In this document: one piece after another, positions 46,712 through 61,133 of the stretch
Position numbering within the stretch: the first letter of the stretch is position 1
Layout of the letters: each line of letters starts with the position of its first letter
From: Halichondria panicea
Taxonomy: Eukaryota > Porifera > Demospongiae > Suberitida > Halichondriidae
Direction of reading: 5' to 3'
DNA length: 64,000 nt
Assembly: GCF_963675165.1 (NCBI RefSeq)
Contig: NC_087378.1
Span: 186,001 to 250,000 of the forward strand
Position numbers and translations under genes: made by a program
The notes under the pieces: model-generated
The model's database searches: none
What the model saw: the letters and a program-made list of their open reading frames with translations, nothing else
What the model was told of the DNA's origin: nothing

Positions 46712-48907
46712 TCACCTTTTAGGGGGGGGTGGTCCATCGAGTGCGAGTGATGAGAAATCGTTGGTGCTCCCCTCCAGAGATTCCTGGTCCAGAAACTGAG
46801 AAAAGCCTGCAACTGTGGGACAAACAGACAGTCAGCTACTAGCACTATATGATTATGGTAGAACATTACCTGGACCTTCCAAATCTGGTGTTCTTAACTG
46901 TAGGAGGAAAACAATAAATCATACTAGGTAGATGAGATGATGTTGATTCAGTAGCTAAGAGATGGTGTATTGTACACATCCACTCACAGGTAAGACATTG
47001 TCCGTGTTGGTGTGCTCCAGTACTGTGTCCAATGAGATCTCCTGTTCTCCAGTGCTCTCAGGGTCAAGGTCCGGAGGCCAAAGGTCAGGAGACTCGCTCC
47101 TTCTCTGCTTCTTTGATGCTGGAGCTTTGTTGGGTGGATTCTGCAGAGACAGAGATAATAACACTAGCCTTAGGGCAACAATACATAAAGCTAGAAAAAC
47201 ACGAACGCACAATATAAGTCGTCACAGGAGAACACGTAGACAAACATAAACCCTGGTAAGACTATTCTGATACCATACAAGAAAGTGTGTAAATAAGAGA
47301 TTTGGACATTACAGCTCTTAAGAGCTTCAGAATGTCAGACACCAAATCATTGGAGCCTTACATAATCACTCACCGTTAGTCTCTGGTACTCGTGAGTGGT
47401 CTCGCTAATCTCCTCCTGCAAGTAGCGGACGAACCCCTGTACACTGTCCTGCCAGTACTTGTCCAGACCTCTCCTCCCCCTCACTCCGATCTGGTGCAGA
47501 GACTGATCCAATACGTCTGCAAAGGCAGTCCCTCCGTTCTCCAGAGCCTGGTCAGCATTAACTCGCATGACTTTAGTGAGGTTCTGCAGGCAGTCTCCAA
47601 GCACAGTAGACAATGTGTCCAATGCTTGAGAGGAGGAATCTGCAAGTATGTAGTGCAGTACATACCATTACAATAACAGCTAGGATCACAAGTATGCAAC
47701 GTGGACTTAGCATTTTGGTTAGCATGACAACAACCATATTTGAACACTCAAAGTAAAATTAGTAAGTAATTTATTTGGAGGCTAGTTGGTAAAAATATCA
47801 TTGTCCACAAGGTACGTGTACTTACCGTCATATCCGGAGTAAGCACAGGTGGCAGCTGTAGCCTTCCTCAAGAGCTTGTGCAAAGATTGCTCATCCAGTG
47901 GAACAGCCTCCACTCTAGGAGGCGGGGTTTCCGTGCAACCTCTCTTAGACACAAGTGAGGCAGGATGGTAGAATCGGACTGGGGCTTCTGGAATGGAGTC
48001 AACGAATACTTTGGAATGAGCATCTGAGAGTACTGACTTGACGTGTCTGTTGTGTAGTTGAAGATCTATACAGTGAAGGGGCAGGTTAGAGCCATGTCTG
48101 TCTCGGGGGAAGTCACAGGAGCTCACTGCACTGTAGGGAGGGGTAGGCAGTTATGGTAGACGGCATACATTCAACTACCATAACAAGCATAGAAAAGTAG
48201 GGATAGTCTGAAAGTAAGTATCATGTGGACTGAGATTTTGTACTTCTTTCTGTTACAGAGGCTGTACTTTTTGGAAGGCTCTCCTATTGATTTGGAGTGT
48301 GTCGTGGGTGTATGTAGTTTAGGCACAGCACAGACCAGTTTGCCTGCCCTCCAGCCGTTACGCCACAACGGTTTAGTGTCCTGCCTCCCTCCTGAGTCCA
48401 CACCCGCCAGTACAAACCCACCTAAGTAGAGCACACAGTGGACACAATATAACAACGAGTTAGTGATGTGTGCATACATATCACATTAGCAAGTGGATGA
48501 TAACAAAACGACTTAATTGCAGAGCAATAAGTTGGGAGCATAGTTCAAAGGTACACCAGCTATAATATTTACAAACATTGTCCATTGAGTTTTGCAAAGC
48601 AACCATGAGAACGGAATGTGCTAGTTGCAAAGAATGCTACCACGCAAACATCACCACACTGTGTCAGTGAACACATACCCGGCGGCCTTGTGTTAAGTGT
48701 GGGAGGCTTAACACTGGTCATTGACGTGTCTCTATGTGCTGTGGGCATTCGGGTGGTTTGTGGTAATGGAGCACTCTCAAAAATTATAGTTCCCACGGCT
48801 GGATTGCTTGGTTCCCTAGTGAGCTCCTTCTCCCTTCTCTTGTGACCACTCTTGTGAGCGTGAGGTCCCCCATGGTCTTGACGGTAGCTACTGCCTCCTC
48901 CATACAT
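46712..48907 (-). CDS. SUPT7L: SUPT7L-like subunit of SAGA/STAGA (histone-fold protein)
   Basis: A structural subunit of the SAGA histone acetyltransferase coactivator. Seven exons, all in phase, give 413 aa: 48679-48907, 48257-48421, 47826-48125, 47374-47639, 46988-47140, 46870-46897 and 46712-46812. The match to vertebrate SUPT7L is in two blocks. One is LHCIDLQLHNRHVKSVLSD, like its IHTIQLIQHNRRLRNLI segment. The other is a histone fold at about 210-290 (SLHKLLRKATAATCAYSGYD, TLSTVLGDCLQNLTKVMRV, GTAFADVLDQSLHQIGVRG, GLDKYWQDSVQGFVRYLQ). Before these are about 120 basic and Ser/Thr/Pro-rich residues starting MYGGGSSYRQDHGGPH. After them comes an acidic, low-complexity tail with KKQRR, ending LDGPPPPKR. 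The exon 3 acceptor (GTGCAG|TG) was chosen because the nearer CTACAG puts the frame out. It is divergent from the small gene at 49087. Confidence 0.8.
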
Positions 48908-49086
48908 CTCCTCTCTGGGATTAGGTTTTCAATATTTCTTGAACTTTGGAGACTGGTGACGAATAATTAGGGATTAAGTCAGTAGTCGACCTTTACCAGG
49001 TGTACTATCATGTAATGTGTGTGTGTACGTGTGTGTGTCCATAGATCTATGGTGTGTCTCTGTGTGTGTACGACAGAAGACTGTTG
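48908..49086. promoter_or_regulatory. Bidirectional promoter region, SUPT7L-like / small gene
   Basis: 179 bp between divergent ATG codons, with a GTGTGT-rich stretch at 49017-49040. Confidence 0.45.
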
Positions 49087-49410
49087 ATGGCCTCTCCTAG
49101 AACTCCAGAGAATAATATCACCCCTCCTCCATTTCCCAAGGTCAGGAAGCAAAAGTCTCCAAGTGCTTGCACTCCAAGTGATTTTGAAACTTCAGAAGAA
49201 AAAAAGATAACAAATTATGTTCAAGCGATACTGGAAGATGTGATGATTGATTATCAGGTATTATTAAAATGTCAAACTCATTCTATGGGGTCGTATTTTA
49301 ATTCCATATAGGCGAACATTGCGGCTTTTGGTGATTGTGAAAAGAAAGCGTCAAGAAAAAGAATAAAAGCTATTGCTGACCAAATGGAAGAGGACTCGTG
49401 GATGTACTAA
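49087..49410 (+). CDS. Small conserved-looking protein of unknown function, 89 aa
   Basis: Two exons (49087-49257, 49312-49410) join in phase 0 at CAG|GTATTA and ATATAG|GCG. The protein opens MASPRTPENNITPPPFPKVR, has a basic/Pro-rich first third, then an amphipathic helix KKITNYVQAILEDVMIDYQ and a second charged helix CEKKASRKRIKAIADQMEED, and ends WMY. There is no signal peptide or membrane segment. The helical second half could be an interaction domain. An in-frame ATG lies upstream at 49054, but the chosen one starts the likely conserved text. I do not recognise the family. Its head-to-head placement with a SAGA subunit over 179 bp suggests a shared housekeeping promoter. Confidence 0.6.
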
Positions 49411-50551
49411 CTATGTTATGTGTGTGTGTGGGTGTGTCTCTGTTCACTTATAAATTATCTATATTATCTATTATCTGGTTGTGAACAAAAAATTAATAAT
49501 AATTACTGATTTCACATGTTTGACATTTCGTGTCTACGTATAATTGGATAATTGACAAAGAATTTTGGTATTAGGTTTTGTAACAGAAAATGTTGCAGCT
49601 AAGATGAAGCTTTCTAGCTAGCTAAGAGGTGTCTATGTGTATCAGAGAAATCCAAAGAAATCATAGTATTGCTACCACTGAGTTATTACCTATCAGAGAG
49701 AGTACCAATCGCCGAATATCTGTGCGTACGTACAGAGAGCTAGAGACTAAACTGAGCTAAGAAGTGAGTTGAGTTGCAGGTGTAGCTAGCTACTGCATGA
49801 GCTACTAAACTAACTGTATGTATTCAATAGTGCTAATGGCTGTAATCTGAACCACTAACGTGATGGTATTATTTGTGGCTAGATTGGCTGTTTGAGCTTA
49901 TAGCTTTGTTTATTAAAATAGAGACGAGGCTAGGCTAGGCTGTGAGTAGTTGATTTTGCATCCATGCATTCAAGATTGCTTGTACTGCAATGCACCCACT
50001 AGCTAGCTGCACACTGCATTGCATGCGTACAAGAACATTAATATGGTGGGTCAGTATTGTAGCATTGTTGCATGGTGTTTCCAAGGTGGATTGATTCAAT
50101 GTGTTAATGTGACATCAAAGTAAGGTGTATGATTCTAGTGTGTTCATTGGTATTAATATGAATCATTTGCATTGTTCTAGGGAAATAATTATGATAATGG
50201 TGATTATGTTCGCATGTTAGATCGTGCCATGTTGACACTAACTATAGGCTAGGCTGTGCTCAGAAACATGGCTCTTAGACTAGCGCTATAGTACTAGTGA
50301 GTAGGTTGTCGCCTTTGTCTGAAAACACGGTGACAAACTTCCGCTCACTCACGTTATGCATACCACAAACCATGTTCACATTCTGCATACATAACAACAC
50401 TCTGTTAGTGGGATTGCTCTCCCATGTTGCGTACACATTTCTGGCATTTTCCTTGAGTTCCTAAGTCAGTTAGCCGTAGAGATAGTCATGTACAACTAGT
50501 TACCAGTTCTCGGTTCACTGCTACTATTTCTCGTGCTCTAGGCTGCCTATC
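49411..50551. other. Spacer upstream of the RGS12-type gene
   Basis: 1.1 kb with no recognised gene. It must contain the promoter and perhaps an untranslated first exon of the RGS12-type gene. An acceptor-like CTCTAG ends at about 50541, shortly before the first ATG. Confidence 0.5.
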
Positions 50552-53500
50552 ATGGAACTAATGATGAGAAGAGCGGCTCAGGTCCACAACAGAGGAGGGT
50601 CACAGAGCCCCAGGGTTGAGTACTTGGAACAGACAGCCCATTCCGTTGAAGTACGGAGAGAGATGACTGAGAAAGGAGACTTAGGGAGCTATGGATTCAT
50701 CCTGGTCCAAGAGAGACCTCCCATTGTGGGCACCATTGTACCAGGTAAGCAATGACTGGGTCATGTGGAATGCTTTAGTCTGCATAGTTGATTGTGTGTG
50801 TGCAATTCTCCCTAAATTGCAATGAGCTAAGCTAGCCATGAAAGGTTTTGTATTAAGCTTGTGTGAATGGAGACAATTACTACGTTAGGTGTTCCTTGAA
50901 TCAACACTTTGAGTGCTGAGTGCATTTGGGATGCTGTGTTCATGTTTCACTTGCCCTTTCCATTCCTGTAACCCGTGTGTACTGTAGTGACCGTTTTATG
51001 GTCAGCTTTGCAGTGCACACTCCTTTTGTGGCAAGACCATCTAGAACTTTGCGTTTAGTTGATTAGACCACTTGTTCCTTGTTAGGAGTCCATTTCTCTG
51101 CAGCTCTTCTTGTAGCCACAACAGAGCGTGCATTCTTGTGGCTTTATAGCAACTGCTCCTATAATAGGATTTATGTGCACATCAAAGGATTTGAGTAAAA
51201 ATGGTCATCCCTTGATTAGATTTACAGTTCCACTGTGGCACTTCAAAGGACTTGTGGTTTGCATTGCATATAAGTACTGAGTATATAATCAGGGACTCCA
51301 AGAGGCATATATACCATTGCTTTGATGTGGTTGTTTACCTACTTGTAGCTGGCAGGATATGATAATAACTTCTTTATTAGTGGGTAATGTCTTAACTAGC
51401 TGCCAAGCTTGTACTGAAACATAGGGTTTGATCAGTTAGTATTATTTTCAGCAGCACTTTAGTGTTTATGGGTGTGTATATTGAGCAATTAAAATGTAGT
51501 GCCTAGAGAATTCTTGTCTTGTATGTTTTTTGCACGTGACATATGCCATACCATTGTAGGGTGTTGGTACTCAGCAATGGGCCATTAAGCACTTACCACA
51601 TACCCCCCTGCTTGAGTGGCTTGGGAAAGCTGTACACCAGAGTGGTGTTGGGTGTTATAGCATCATATAGCTCCGGCCCACTCAACTATAGCCTCTGTGT
51701 GTGTGTGTGTGTGTATGTGTGCAGTGTTTGTGTGTATGGAGTGTTTGTTATTGGCCACTGCATATATTCTATAGGTAAAGGTAAAGAGTACATTCTTTAT
51801 TATGTATGTGTGCATTCTGAATGATGTGTGGGCTACTGTATTGGTAGCTATGAAAGGACAGACAAGATAAACAATTTTCTGCTTTGAAGTTGAACCTTAT
51901 CACTTCACTGTTACACCACAAATGTAGCGTAACAAGCTGAATACATTATCATATGTTATGTTACCCCCCCCCCTTCCAGGTGGCCCCGCTGACAGAGCTG
52001 GTCTCAAAAAGAATGAAGTGGTCGTCGCAGTCAACAACAATGACATTACAAACTTTTCCCATCAAGATGTCGTCGGTCTGATAGCCAACAACCCTAGTCC
52101 CGGTATCTGGCTGACCGTCTGTGAGCCTGTTGAAGCACCTCGAATGAATGTCCGCCATTACGACACTCCCCCTCAAGCTCCATCATTTGGCCGAGTGTCT
52201 AGTCTGGGCACGCTCTCCATGAGTCAGAGCACACCCATGATCAATAGAGGTAACTTCTCCGAGCCTCGAAGGATCTATGCGAACGATGACTCCCCCCCTC
52301 CGAGGTATTCTGAAACCCCCATGAACCAGCCGCGTGTCATGAACAAATCTCCACACTCAGTGACAGCATCTTCCATCAATGTGTCCCCGCTAACGCACGT
52401 GTACAAGTCAAATGGTTTGAGCAGCAGCGACCAAAGCTTCCCCCAGCGCATCTCCTCCCCCACACCTTCCCCCAGTGCTTTCACAAGTGCCAATGTCCTC
52501 GTGCTATACATAGGAGCGGTCGAGATTCCCCTGACCTGGAGAGTACGAGAACTAAGCTCAAGATGCTTGCAAGAGTGCACACGACAATTGCTGAGTCAGC
52601 GACAAGAGTTCCTCGAAGTTTTCCTCGAAGTGAATTTGAAATCGCTTAAAGTTTTGAAAGTCGATCAAATGCCGTTGTTTGTTCATCCCAGAGAGGAACT
52701 GTTCTATTGTGGAGTTTGCACAAACGATGAGCAATACTTTGGTGTGGTCACCAAGAAGGAACAGAAAGGGAGCAGAAAGGGCAACCAGAGCAATGGCCAA
52801 CAACCCAGGGCTCACATGTGCCATGTCTTCAAAGTCATGCAGTCAAAGAGCGTGCTCGTCCTTAAAACAGGAGACCAAAAATCCAATCAAAAAAGCAAAA
52901 CAATTCCAATGACTACAGTCAAGCCCAAGACCATTCCAATCGTGTCTTGTGTAACCATCATCAATGCTCTACAAGGCCTCTTCACCTCCAACGATCTAGG
53001 CGGTAGCAAGTTATTCTCTGAGTCATCTTCTCTTCGTGGCAGTACTTCTGATCAGAGCCTCAAAGTTGGCCCAAGTCTCTCTTCTTTCAGTTCTGGAGGC
53101 AGCAGCAGTGAGAGCATATCAAGCCATGACAAGTTGAAAACGAAATTAGATGTTGTTGATTTGCGGCCAGCGGCTTTCTCCCCGAAATCACGCTCACTCC
53201 TCACCCAGTCTCTGCCAACGTCTAACCCAAACATGTACGTCGCCCCCCCTCAACATTCACGCACATTCAGTAAAGAAGAGTTCCTCCCAGCCCCTGTGAC
53301 TAACTCCCCCTTGATTAACCAAAGACGAAATAGTTCGCAACACACTCGCTCTTTCAGTAAAGAGGACTTCCCCCTAGCCTCTGTGGCTACCCCGGCCTTT
53401 ATTAACCAACGACGAAACAGTAGTGCTGGAAGCTGGTACACTGCTGACTCACCTAAAGAGAATCACCATTCAAGAGAAAACAGTTGGGAGTCAAAAGACA

Positions 53501-56023
53501 GACCCACCTCAGGAAACTATGAAAAGTACACAGTCCATGTGCCCCAAACACAGTACACAACGAGTGGGTCCTCTGGAGGGAGGACCAGTGGTGGCTCTGG
53601 AAAGCAGAATTTCGGAACTCAGGGCTTTGATCATCTCTCAAGAAAAGTTTCTGATGATAGCAGTATATCATTAAGTCTCTCTGACCCTCGGGACAGCCCC
53701 ACAAAACTCGGATTCAAGTCTCGAAGTCGGTCTGGATCTCCCAGTCCCCCTCAAAGCCTCAGCTACTCGTCAGGCAGTGGTTCCCCTACTCCATTGAGAA
53801 GACAACGCTCCCCAAGCCCTGGCCCTGTACCTCATGCTCCTCGCTATCATACCCCGGCTGTTTCCAAGCTGTCGTCAGGCCTAGCATTGGAGAGCTCACG
53901 ATCAAGGCTCTACCGACCTGTCAGTCCAGTGGGATCTTATCGAGGCTCCAGGATGCCTCTTAAGAGACAGGTGAGTTGCGGCACTATACTCGTGCTCGTG
54001 TAAATGTAGAATTCCTTTAATTAGAGCGTTGAATGTAGCCATGAACATATAATTGTCGTGCGTAATAAGTGTGTGTGATGCTAATACCTGAACCTCGTCA
54101 TATGTAGCTATGACAAGAATGCGCTCTGTCAATACGCACTTCCCTTTTCAATCAAGAGCATTATCGTGTTATCTGCATATGTGTCGCTAATGTCATATCA
54201 TGTTGCTAGGCTCTGTGATAGCTAAGGGCTATTGTTCTCACCACTGTCTTACAGATAAGCTGTGTTTTGTTACTGTATTGGTATATCCATAGCTACATGT
54301 GTTCGTATCTGGTGGGTGTTGCGTGGGTGTATGTACCAGCCTTGTGTACCCTAATACAGTGTCTGCAACATGTACATGTACAGCTTTAATATGCTTTGAT
54401 AGACATTGTATATTAGGAGGTGAAGGCGATGTGTTGTTTGTTAATTCCCTTATAATTATGCCTCGAGGCGATTAATCTTATAAGCTGTATAGTGTCTGCT
54501 ATAATATTTGCTGTGCCTGGTCTCGAACCATTGATGGCTCACGTCCTTAAGTGTGAAACCCATCAGCTGCATATTAACATTCCTGTCTATTCTGTCTATT
54601 CTGGCTCACCTTGGTGACGACCTTGACTGCCATTGAAAGCTGGCTCTATAGCTATTCAAAATAGTTGTCTTGTCTTTCCTCTCGAATGATAATGATCCTA
54701 CTAAGAAACTATTGCTGTTGACTGTTGTTCGATCAACAAAGGCCCACGTAGTTTGAACCGTGTGTACAGACCGAGAAATAGTTTTAAATTACCAAATTGA
54801 TGTTATCAGTACCCCCCTAAGTCAGGAATGCATAGGAATGATAACTCTAGGGTATCCGACCTTACTGTTTGGTGAGCGACCTATCAAATTGCAGTCCTTG
54901 CTTATGTAGTCACATCTAGTGTGTTTGCGTCCGCTTGCATTCTACCTCAGGCAAATTTGAGATAGTCAAAACTAATTGTGTTATGGTCTATTGAGATCTG
55001 TGTAGGATAAGTTGTTTGATTAATAGCCATAGCGATTTTGGAACAGGCATGCTGTGGGAGCCATACACCCACACTATAATATAACAATGGTAGGAACCTA
55101 GGGTTGTCATATCCTTACCTATTTCCAATCATCAGTGCTTTTCTGTGAACTCTCACCCACACTGTCAGCTGTGTGTATAGCCAATGATTTCCTGTCATGA
55201 TTCCCTTGCTGACCATTTGTTGGTACAAGATACTTTACACTACAAAGCTTAGTGCAAGGGTCAGGGGAAATGGAAGTGTTGGTTTGAAGCTTATAAAGCC
55301 CTGTTAGGAGAAGCTAGTTAGTTTGGGCTGTTTTACTCAAGATTGAAACTGAGTATATAATGGAATTTTTCGTTTACTTCAAGGTTTGTATATAATGTGT
55401 GTACTGTGTTTGCAATGTATTGACCCAACTTATTTTTATCCTCTCCAGGGATCTGATAGCTCGATAATGGAAGCTCACGGTGAGTTCAAAAAATATGTTA
55501 CGCAATGTGTGTGTGTGTAGCTTCTCCACATTTTTTTAATTATATGGTTACCAAGGGAAAACTGTTACTGTTGGGAACCAGTTATTAGGACTTCTGTGTG
55601 TGTAATGTTAAAATTCCAAGCACTTGGCATGTGTATAATGGTATGTGTGTAGATCCTTAGTTATTGGAAAAAATGCCTTGGCTAGTGTTCAGGTATTTCA
55701 TTGACGCTCGTGTCTTTGTACAGCATCTTTAGGTCAGCAAAACAAATTGTGAATCTTATTAAAGAGTGTCCCAAGATGTGGTGTTTTGGGTTATTCATTC
55801 GTGTTTATGGTTATTTATGAGTTGTATTAATGATATTCATATCCGAGCCTGTAAAGTGGGTGTTGGAGTGGAGTGTCACACGATGAATATGACAAATGTA
55901 AACAATAAAGACGTGTAATTAGTCACCAGGTGTGGGGGTGCTTGAACTGTTAATGACCCAAGATTAGAATATCATTACCGTGTGCACACACCCCCACACA
56001 CACACTCACCCACACCCCCCCCC

Positions 56024-56100
<77 letters not shown>

Positions 56101-59100
56101 ACACACAGATTATTCGTACCGTACGTCCATGCCACAGAAGAACACAGCACTGACTTCAAGCTTTGGTAGTGTTGCTACTCTCACCACTATAGCTGACGAG
56201 GAGGTCAATGATCCAGACGAGTGTGGTCGTGTTGGAGGCTGGGTGGCCTCCTTTGACAAGCTCCTTGAGGACCCCATGGGAGTGCAGTGTCTGCTGGTGA
56301 GCTGGTAGTATGGGGAGGGGGTATTTTAAGTACTTGGGAGCTAGTCTTACACTGTTATGGTTACCTGTCAGCATTATGACTATTATGCTGTATTTGTCGC
56401 TGTGTTGTTACACAGTGTGTTCAATGGAGCATACTGATAACTTCCCCTAGAGCAGCAGTGAGCGTGTGTGTGTGTGTGTCCTCAGCGTCTCCTTATAGTA
56501 AACAAGATTAGTTACTTGAACTTGTTAGGTCGACCCAATTTGGACGAGCTGATTGTTTAACCTGACAACATTGAATTAGCGTTACATTGTTGTGTTATTG
56601 TTATTTCTAGCGCGTGTTATTCGCCCAGTGAAGCCCACAATGAGCTAGCCCTTGGAGACAGCATACCTGGACCTTAATCATATTTGTAGGCTTGTTTATA
56701 CACGACCGGAGACAGTAGAAGGTCTCAACTATTCGTGTTTCTAAATTATGTACAAGGAGGCTCAATTCTTATCATTAATTTCTACAGGTTTTAGATTCCC
56801 CTCGTGTCTTTGTATGCGAGTTATTTAGGTTGCCATGAGAGATACTTCACTTAGCTATCATGTGTTTTGATAGTGTCTGTGTGTGTGTGTATGATAAATG
56901 CATGACATTCCAAATTTATGTCTGAAGTCATTTGCTGTTGCCTTAGAAACATCGTCAAGATTGCGTACTATTAAAGCCAGTAGTTTTTATGCAGCTGTAC
57001 AAATTCTCCTTCCTGCAGTTCTAGGACCTGTGTAATATGGTAGGCCTTCAGACACAATAGACGGTGTGTTCAGTCTGTCTGAATCTGAAACTGTCTTCTT
57101 TCTTAGAAATTATGTCCCCCTCCCTTTCATAGGCTCTTTGATGTGGTCAATGAGTTAATTTAGTGCCCAATTCTGGTATGATTAGCAGATGCAAGTTATG
57201 GTCCATTATGAAAGATGGTGTGTGTGATTGTTGACACACGCTTCATTAACACTTTCCATTGCATGTTTCTGAGTTCCCTAATGTTGCTGGGTTTACTGTC
57301 GGCCATTATCTAATGTACCCTAATACCGGCGACACACACACAGTAAATATCTCAAGGTCAATTGCATTTTGTGTACAGTAAAACAGGTGTGATACTTGAT
57401 CCAGCAATGTAGACATACTCAGACTGACCTAACAATGGTGATCATTTATTACATGTATTGTTACTGTAATTACAAGTGGATGTTTTGTGTACTGCCTGAG
57501 GGCACAAAGCTGAGTGCATATTGGAAGGACTCTATATATATAATAGACTAAGTGCATATGCCCACATCTGGTGTTGTGCTTGGTGATGGTTTCCCTGTCA
57601 GTCATCAACAATGGGGGAGAGATGTGCTCTGTTAGTGGAACACAAGACTATAGTGTCTCTTCCCTTTGATGTACCAGACAATCCTTGGATCCTTCTTTTA
57701 GGAGTACCATATACTTTGAAGTATATGGGACATCTTTATAGCCATACTTGTGGTATGATGTACCGCTTCATGCAAACTAGGTGTTGTCCCAGTGTGTGCA
57801 CTAAAGGAACTTGTTTGTGGTTGGCTGTTTACGTGTGGTATGTAGATTATGTACATGATGTAATGTATTGGGCATGTAGCGTGGAGAGGTGTTTATCTCT
57901 GTCCATGATCTTAGGGGTAGTTATCATGACTGCTATTTTGGAGCACATTCTAATTTGTTTTCACAACATGGCTAATTATTGAAGCCTATATATATTGGTG
58001 TAGCAATTTCCTCTTGCGTTCTTTGCATGCATGACTAGCATATGTGCTTACCAAGGCAGAAAATGGACTGGATTTAATTAGTAACTAAGTGCCAATGTCA
58101 GAATGTGTTGAGGGCTGATGGTAACACAGTGGGCTTGTTTCTATGGGATCTGTATCAGCTGCATCTTAGTGTGGCCAGCTGCCAGTAATTAGTGGTCGCC
58201 TCAGGTTGTACTGTGGATAGTTTACTACCTCATTACACGTGTGCACACTTAGAAATGATACACTCATAATTATTCACAAACTGTTTCTAATTGCAGCACT
58301 TTCTAGAGAAGATCCATTGTGAAGAGAACATCTTATTCTGGAGAGAGGCACAGGTCTTGAAACAGAACGCTCCACAAGCCTCAAATGTAAGTTAGTCTGT
58401 ATGTACCCATATCACACACATATCACATATCACACACACATATCACACACATATCACACACCACTCGTCCGGTTTTCTGAGAAACAATTACCATCTCATT
58501 AATTATAATTATAACATTACTCACAATCTGTACACAAACTACACCCCACCCCACACAGTACCTGGAGGCAGTAAAGAAGATCTACGACCAGTACCTCTCC
58601 GCCACTTCCCCCTCCACTGTCAACGTGGACGACAGAGTGCTCAAGGCAGTCGAGTCACGCCTCGCCAACCCTCCCCTCAACATATTCAATGAAGCCCAGG
58701 AACAGGTACGAAAATAAATGGCTAGCTATCTTTAGGGTCACGTAATTTAAGAATGGATTATCCAATTCCTAAAGCAAAACTGACCTTCTGTAGCTCTCAG
58801 TGAGCTTTTTCATGTGGTTAATTAATATATCTGTTGCATTCTAAAATTCATTGAGTGCTAGATAATGTTTTCAGTGCTGGTTATGCATTGTCCTATAAGC
58901 ATAGCCCATAACCTTACATCATGGTGTTTTCATATGCTCAAAGGGACTAGAATGGTAACCAGACAAAGTTGATGTGCAAACAAGAATGCAGTTTTTCACC
59001 CCGTGGCAGTGTTGCTATAGTGATATCAAGTAGCCTACCCTTTAATGGTGCTGTGTGTGTATTCACGGCTAGTGTCAAGCACAGCTGCTAACTTACTAAT

Positions 59101-60066
59101 CACTCATTAAGAATTTATTTCGTAAACTAGAGGACATGAAGAATTTTTCACATCTTTGAAGTATAGCTGTATTAATTGTAGCCAAAATTTAATGGCTATC
59201 AATCTCAAGTAGAATTCCTGGCGCACACATTTTAACCTTAAATGCACTGTGATGAATTAGGTGTGTTTGTTTCTTTAGATCTATCGCCTCATGAAGATGG
59301 ACTGTTATCCTCGCTTCAAGAAGTCAGAGATTGTTAAGCAGTGTCTGATAGCTGAGATGGAGGGGAAACCCCTACCAATTGACCCCACCCCTCACGAGAA
59401 GGCAACAGAGAGTCAACAGTTTAATGGCATCTGGAAAAAACAAAGAGTAAGAAAGACACACACACTCATTGCTCTGTACGTAACAGTAGCTATGTAAGGA
59501 GAGCTTTGACCACGCTCTTTATATGTACAGTACATGAGTGGCTAGACTACACACAAGAACCAGGTCATGAAAACTCTTACACATAGAGACAATTTGAAGG
59601 CTGCCCTCGCCCTATAAATATTATACATGTGATTTGATTATTGATGACTGCTCATTATTGCTTCTCCAGGAGCGCGGTTTTTATCGGTCGTTCTTCAACA
59701 AGATTGGTCGTAAGGTACACCAAGAGCAGCAGCCCTCAGCCGTCGAGCCTGTGTGGGGTGTGGCCGTCCCGGACAAGTCACCTGACTCTGGCAAGAAGAA
59801 GAAGAAAGGTACGTGTTGTGTATGTAACTATAGTCTACCATTTTGGGTTGTGTTTAGTGTTTAGTTAGCTTAATCAGTTGTTATAAACTCATGCTTGCTT
59901 TGAGAGACAAATTTGGATTTGGATGAGGTGGGTTAGTGGTAGTGGGGGGTATTAGACTGTGGGGGGTAACTGGTAAACAAGTTATTGTAGGGAATCTGTG
60001 TCATGCACAACTAACTGTTGTGATAGTGTGTATATCTCCTACTGCTTTTTGTAGACAAAGTAGACG

Positions 60067-60100
<34 letters not shown>

Positions 60101-61064
60101 CCCCTCCCACCCACCCACCACACACACACAGACTCTCAGAGGAGGTCCACGGGCAAGGACAGTGTTTCCAAGGCCTCTGATGGACGGGCCAAAAAGTCCA
60201 ATCCCGACAATGGAGCAGCTGAGGATGTGCGGCCGGAAGATGTGAGTAGATCTTGACCCGATATTATATGCAGTATATATAGCATGTGTATGCATTACCT
60301 GACTGCGTGTGGTCCCTCTGCAGCACTTGGATATATTCCAGACCCACAAGAGGAACGTATTCGAGGTGAACCTGCCCAACAAAGTCACCAAGATCATGCA
60401 AGTGCCAGACAGAGGCACTGTTAGGGACGCTATACAACCAGTCCTCAAGAAGTACGGCTACAGCTTTGACATCATGGAATTGAGATTTGCCCAGAATTTC
60501 AGAGTAAGCTTTGCAATAATTCGTTTGACTGGTTTCCCGGTAAATATCTAAGTAATGAATGTACAGTAGCTATGGATTAATCCGGTCATGTTTCAGTATG
60601 TGGTTCGTGTAGCTTTGTTTAGGCACATTAATTTTCCCAAACCCTCCCCCAGTTGAACTCTGTAAGATAAGGAATTGCAGCTGTGTCACATAATCACATC
60701 ACAACTTGCTAGTATTCATCGTAATTATGTAGTCATAATAATTATTAATCTTGTTGTTGTACATGTCTTACTATCGTGCGTTGTTTTGTATGATATTTTT
60801 TACTTTTTCTCTTTCTTGTTCTACAGTCTGTCAATTTGGATCTTTCAGCGGAGATTTTGATTGGACAGCACATTCTTGTCGCCAAGTCAAAGAACACCTT
60901 CATGTGAGGCTCTTGTAATTACACTCAATTTGTGCCTACCTTTTTCGTCTAGTTATTGCATTCCAATTTTGTGGGAAATAGTGCACCAATCATCACTCCA
61001 CTTGTATGACAAAAAAATCATTGATGAGCATTTTCAGAAATCAGCTGCATTACCCAAAAAGCAT

Positions 61065-61133
<69 letters not shown>

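Noticed and set aside
57611-57982. A 123-codon frame inside RGS12 intron 4
   Set aside because: It is rich in Cys, Tyr and Met, has no recognised domain, and sits in the middle of an intron that splits the RGS domain with good splice sites on both sides.
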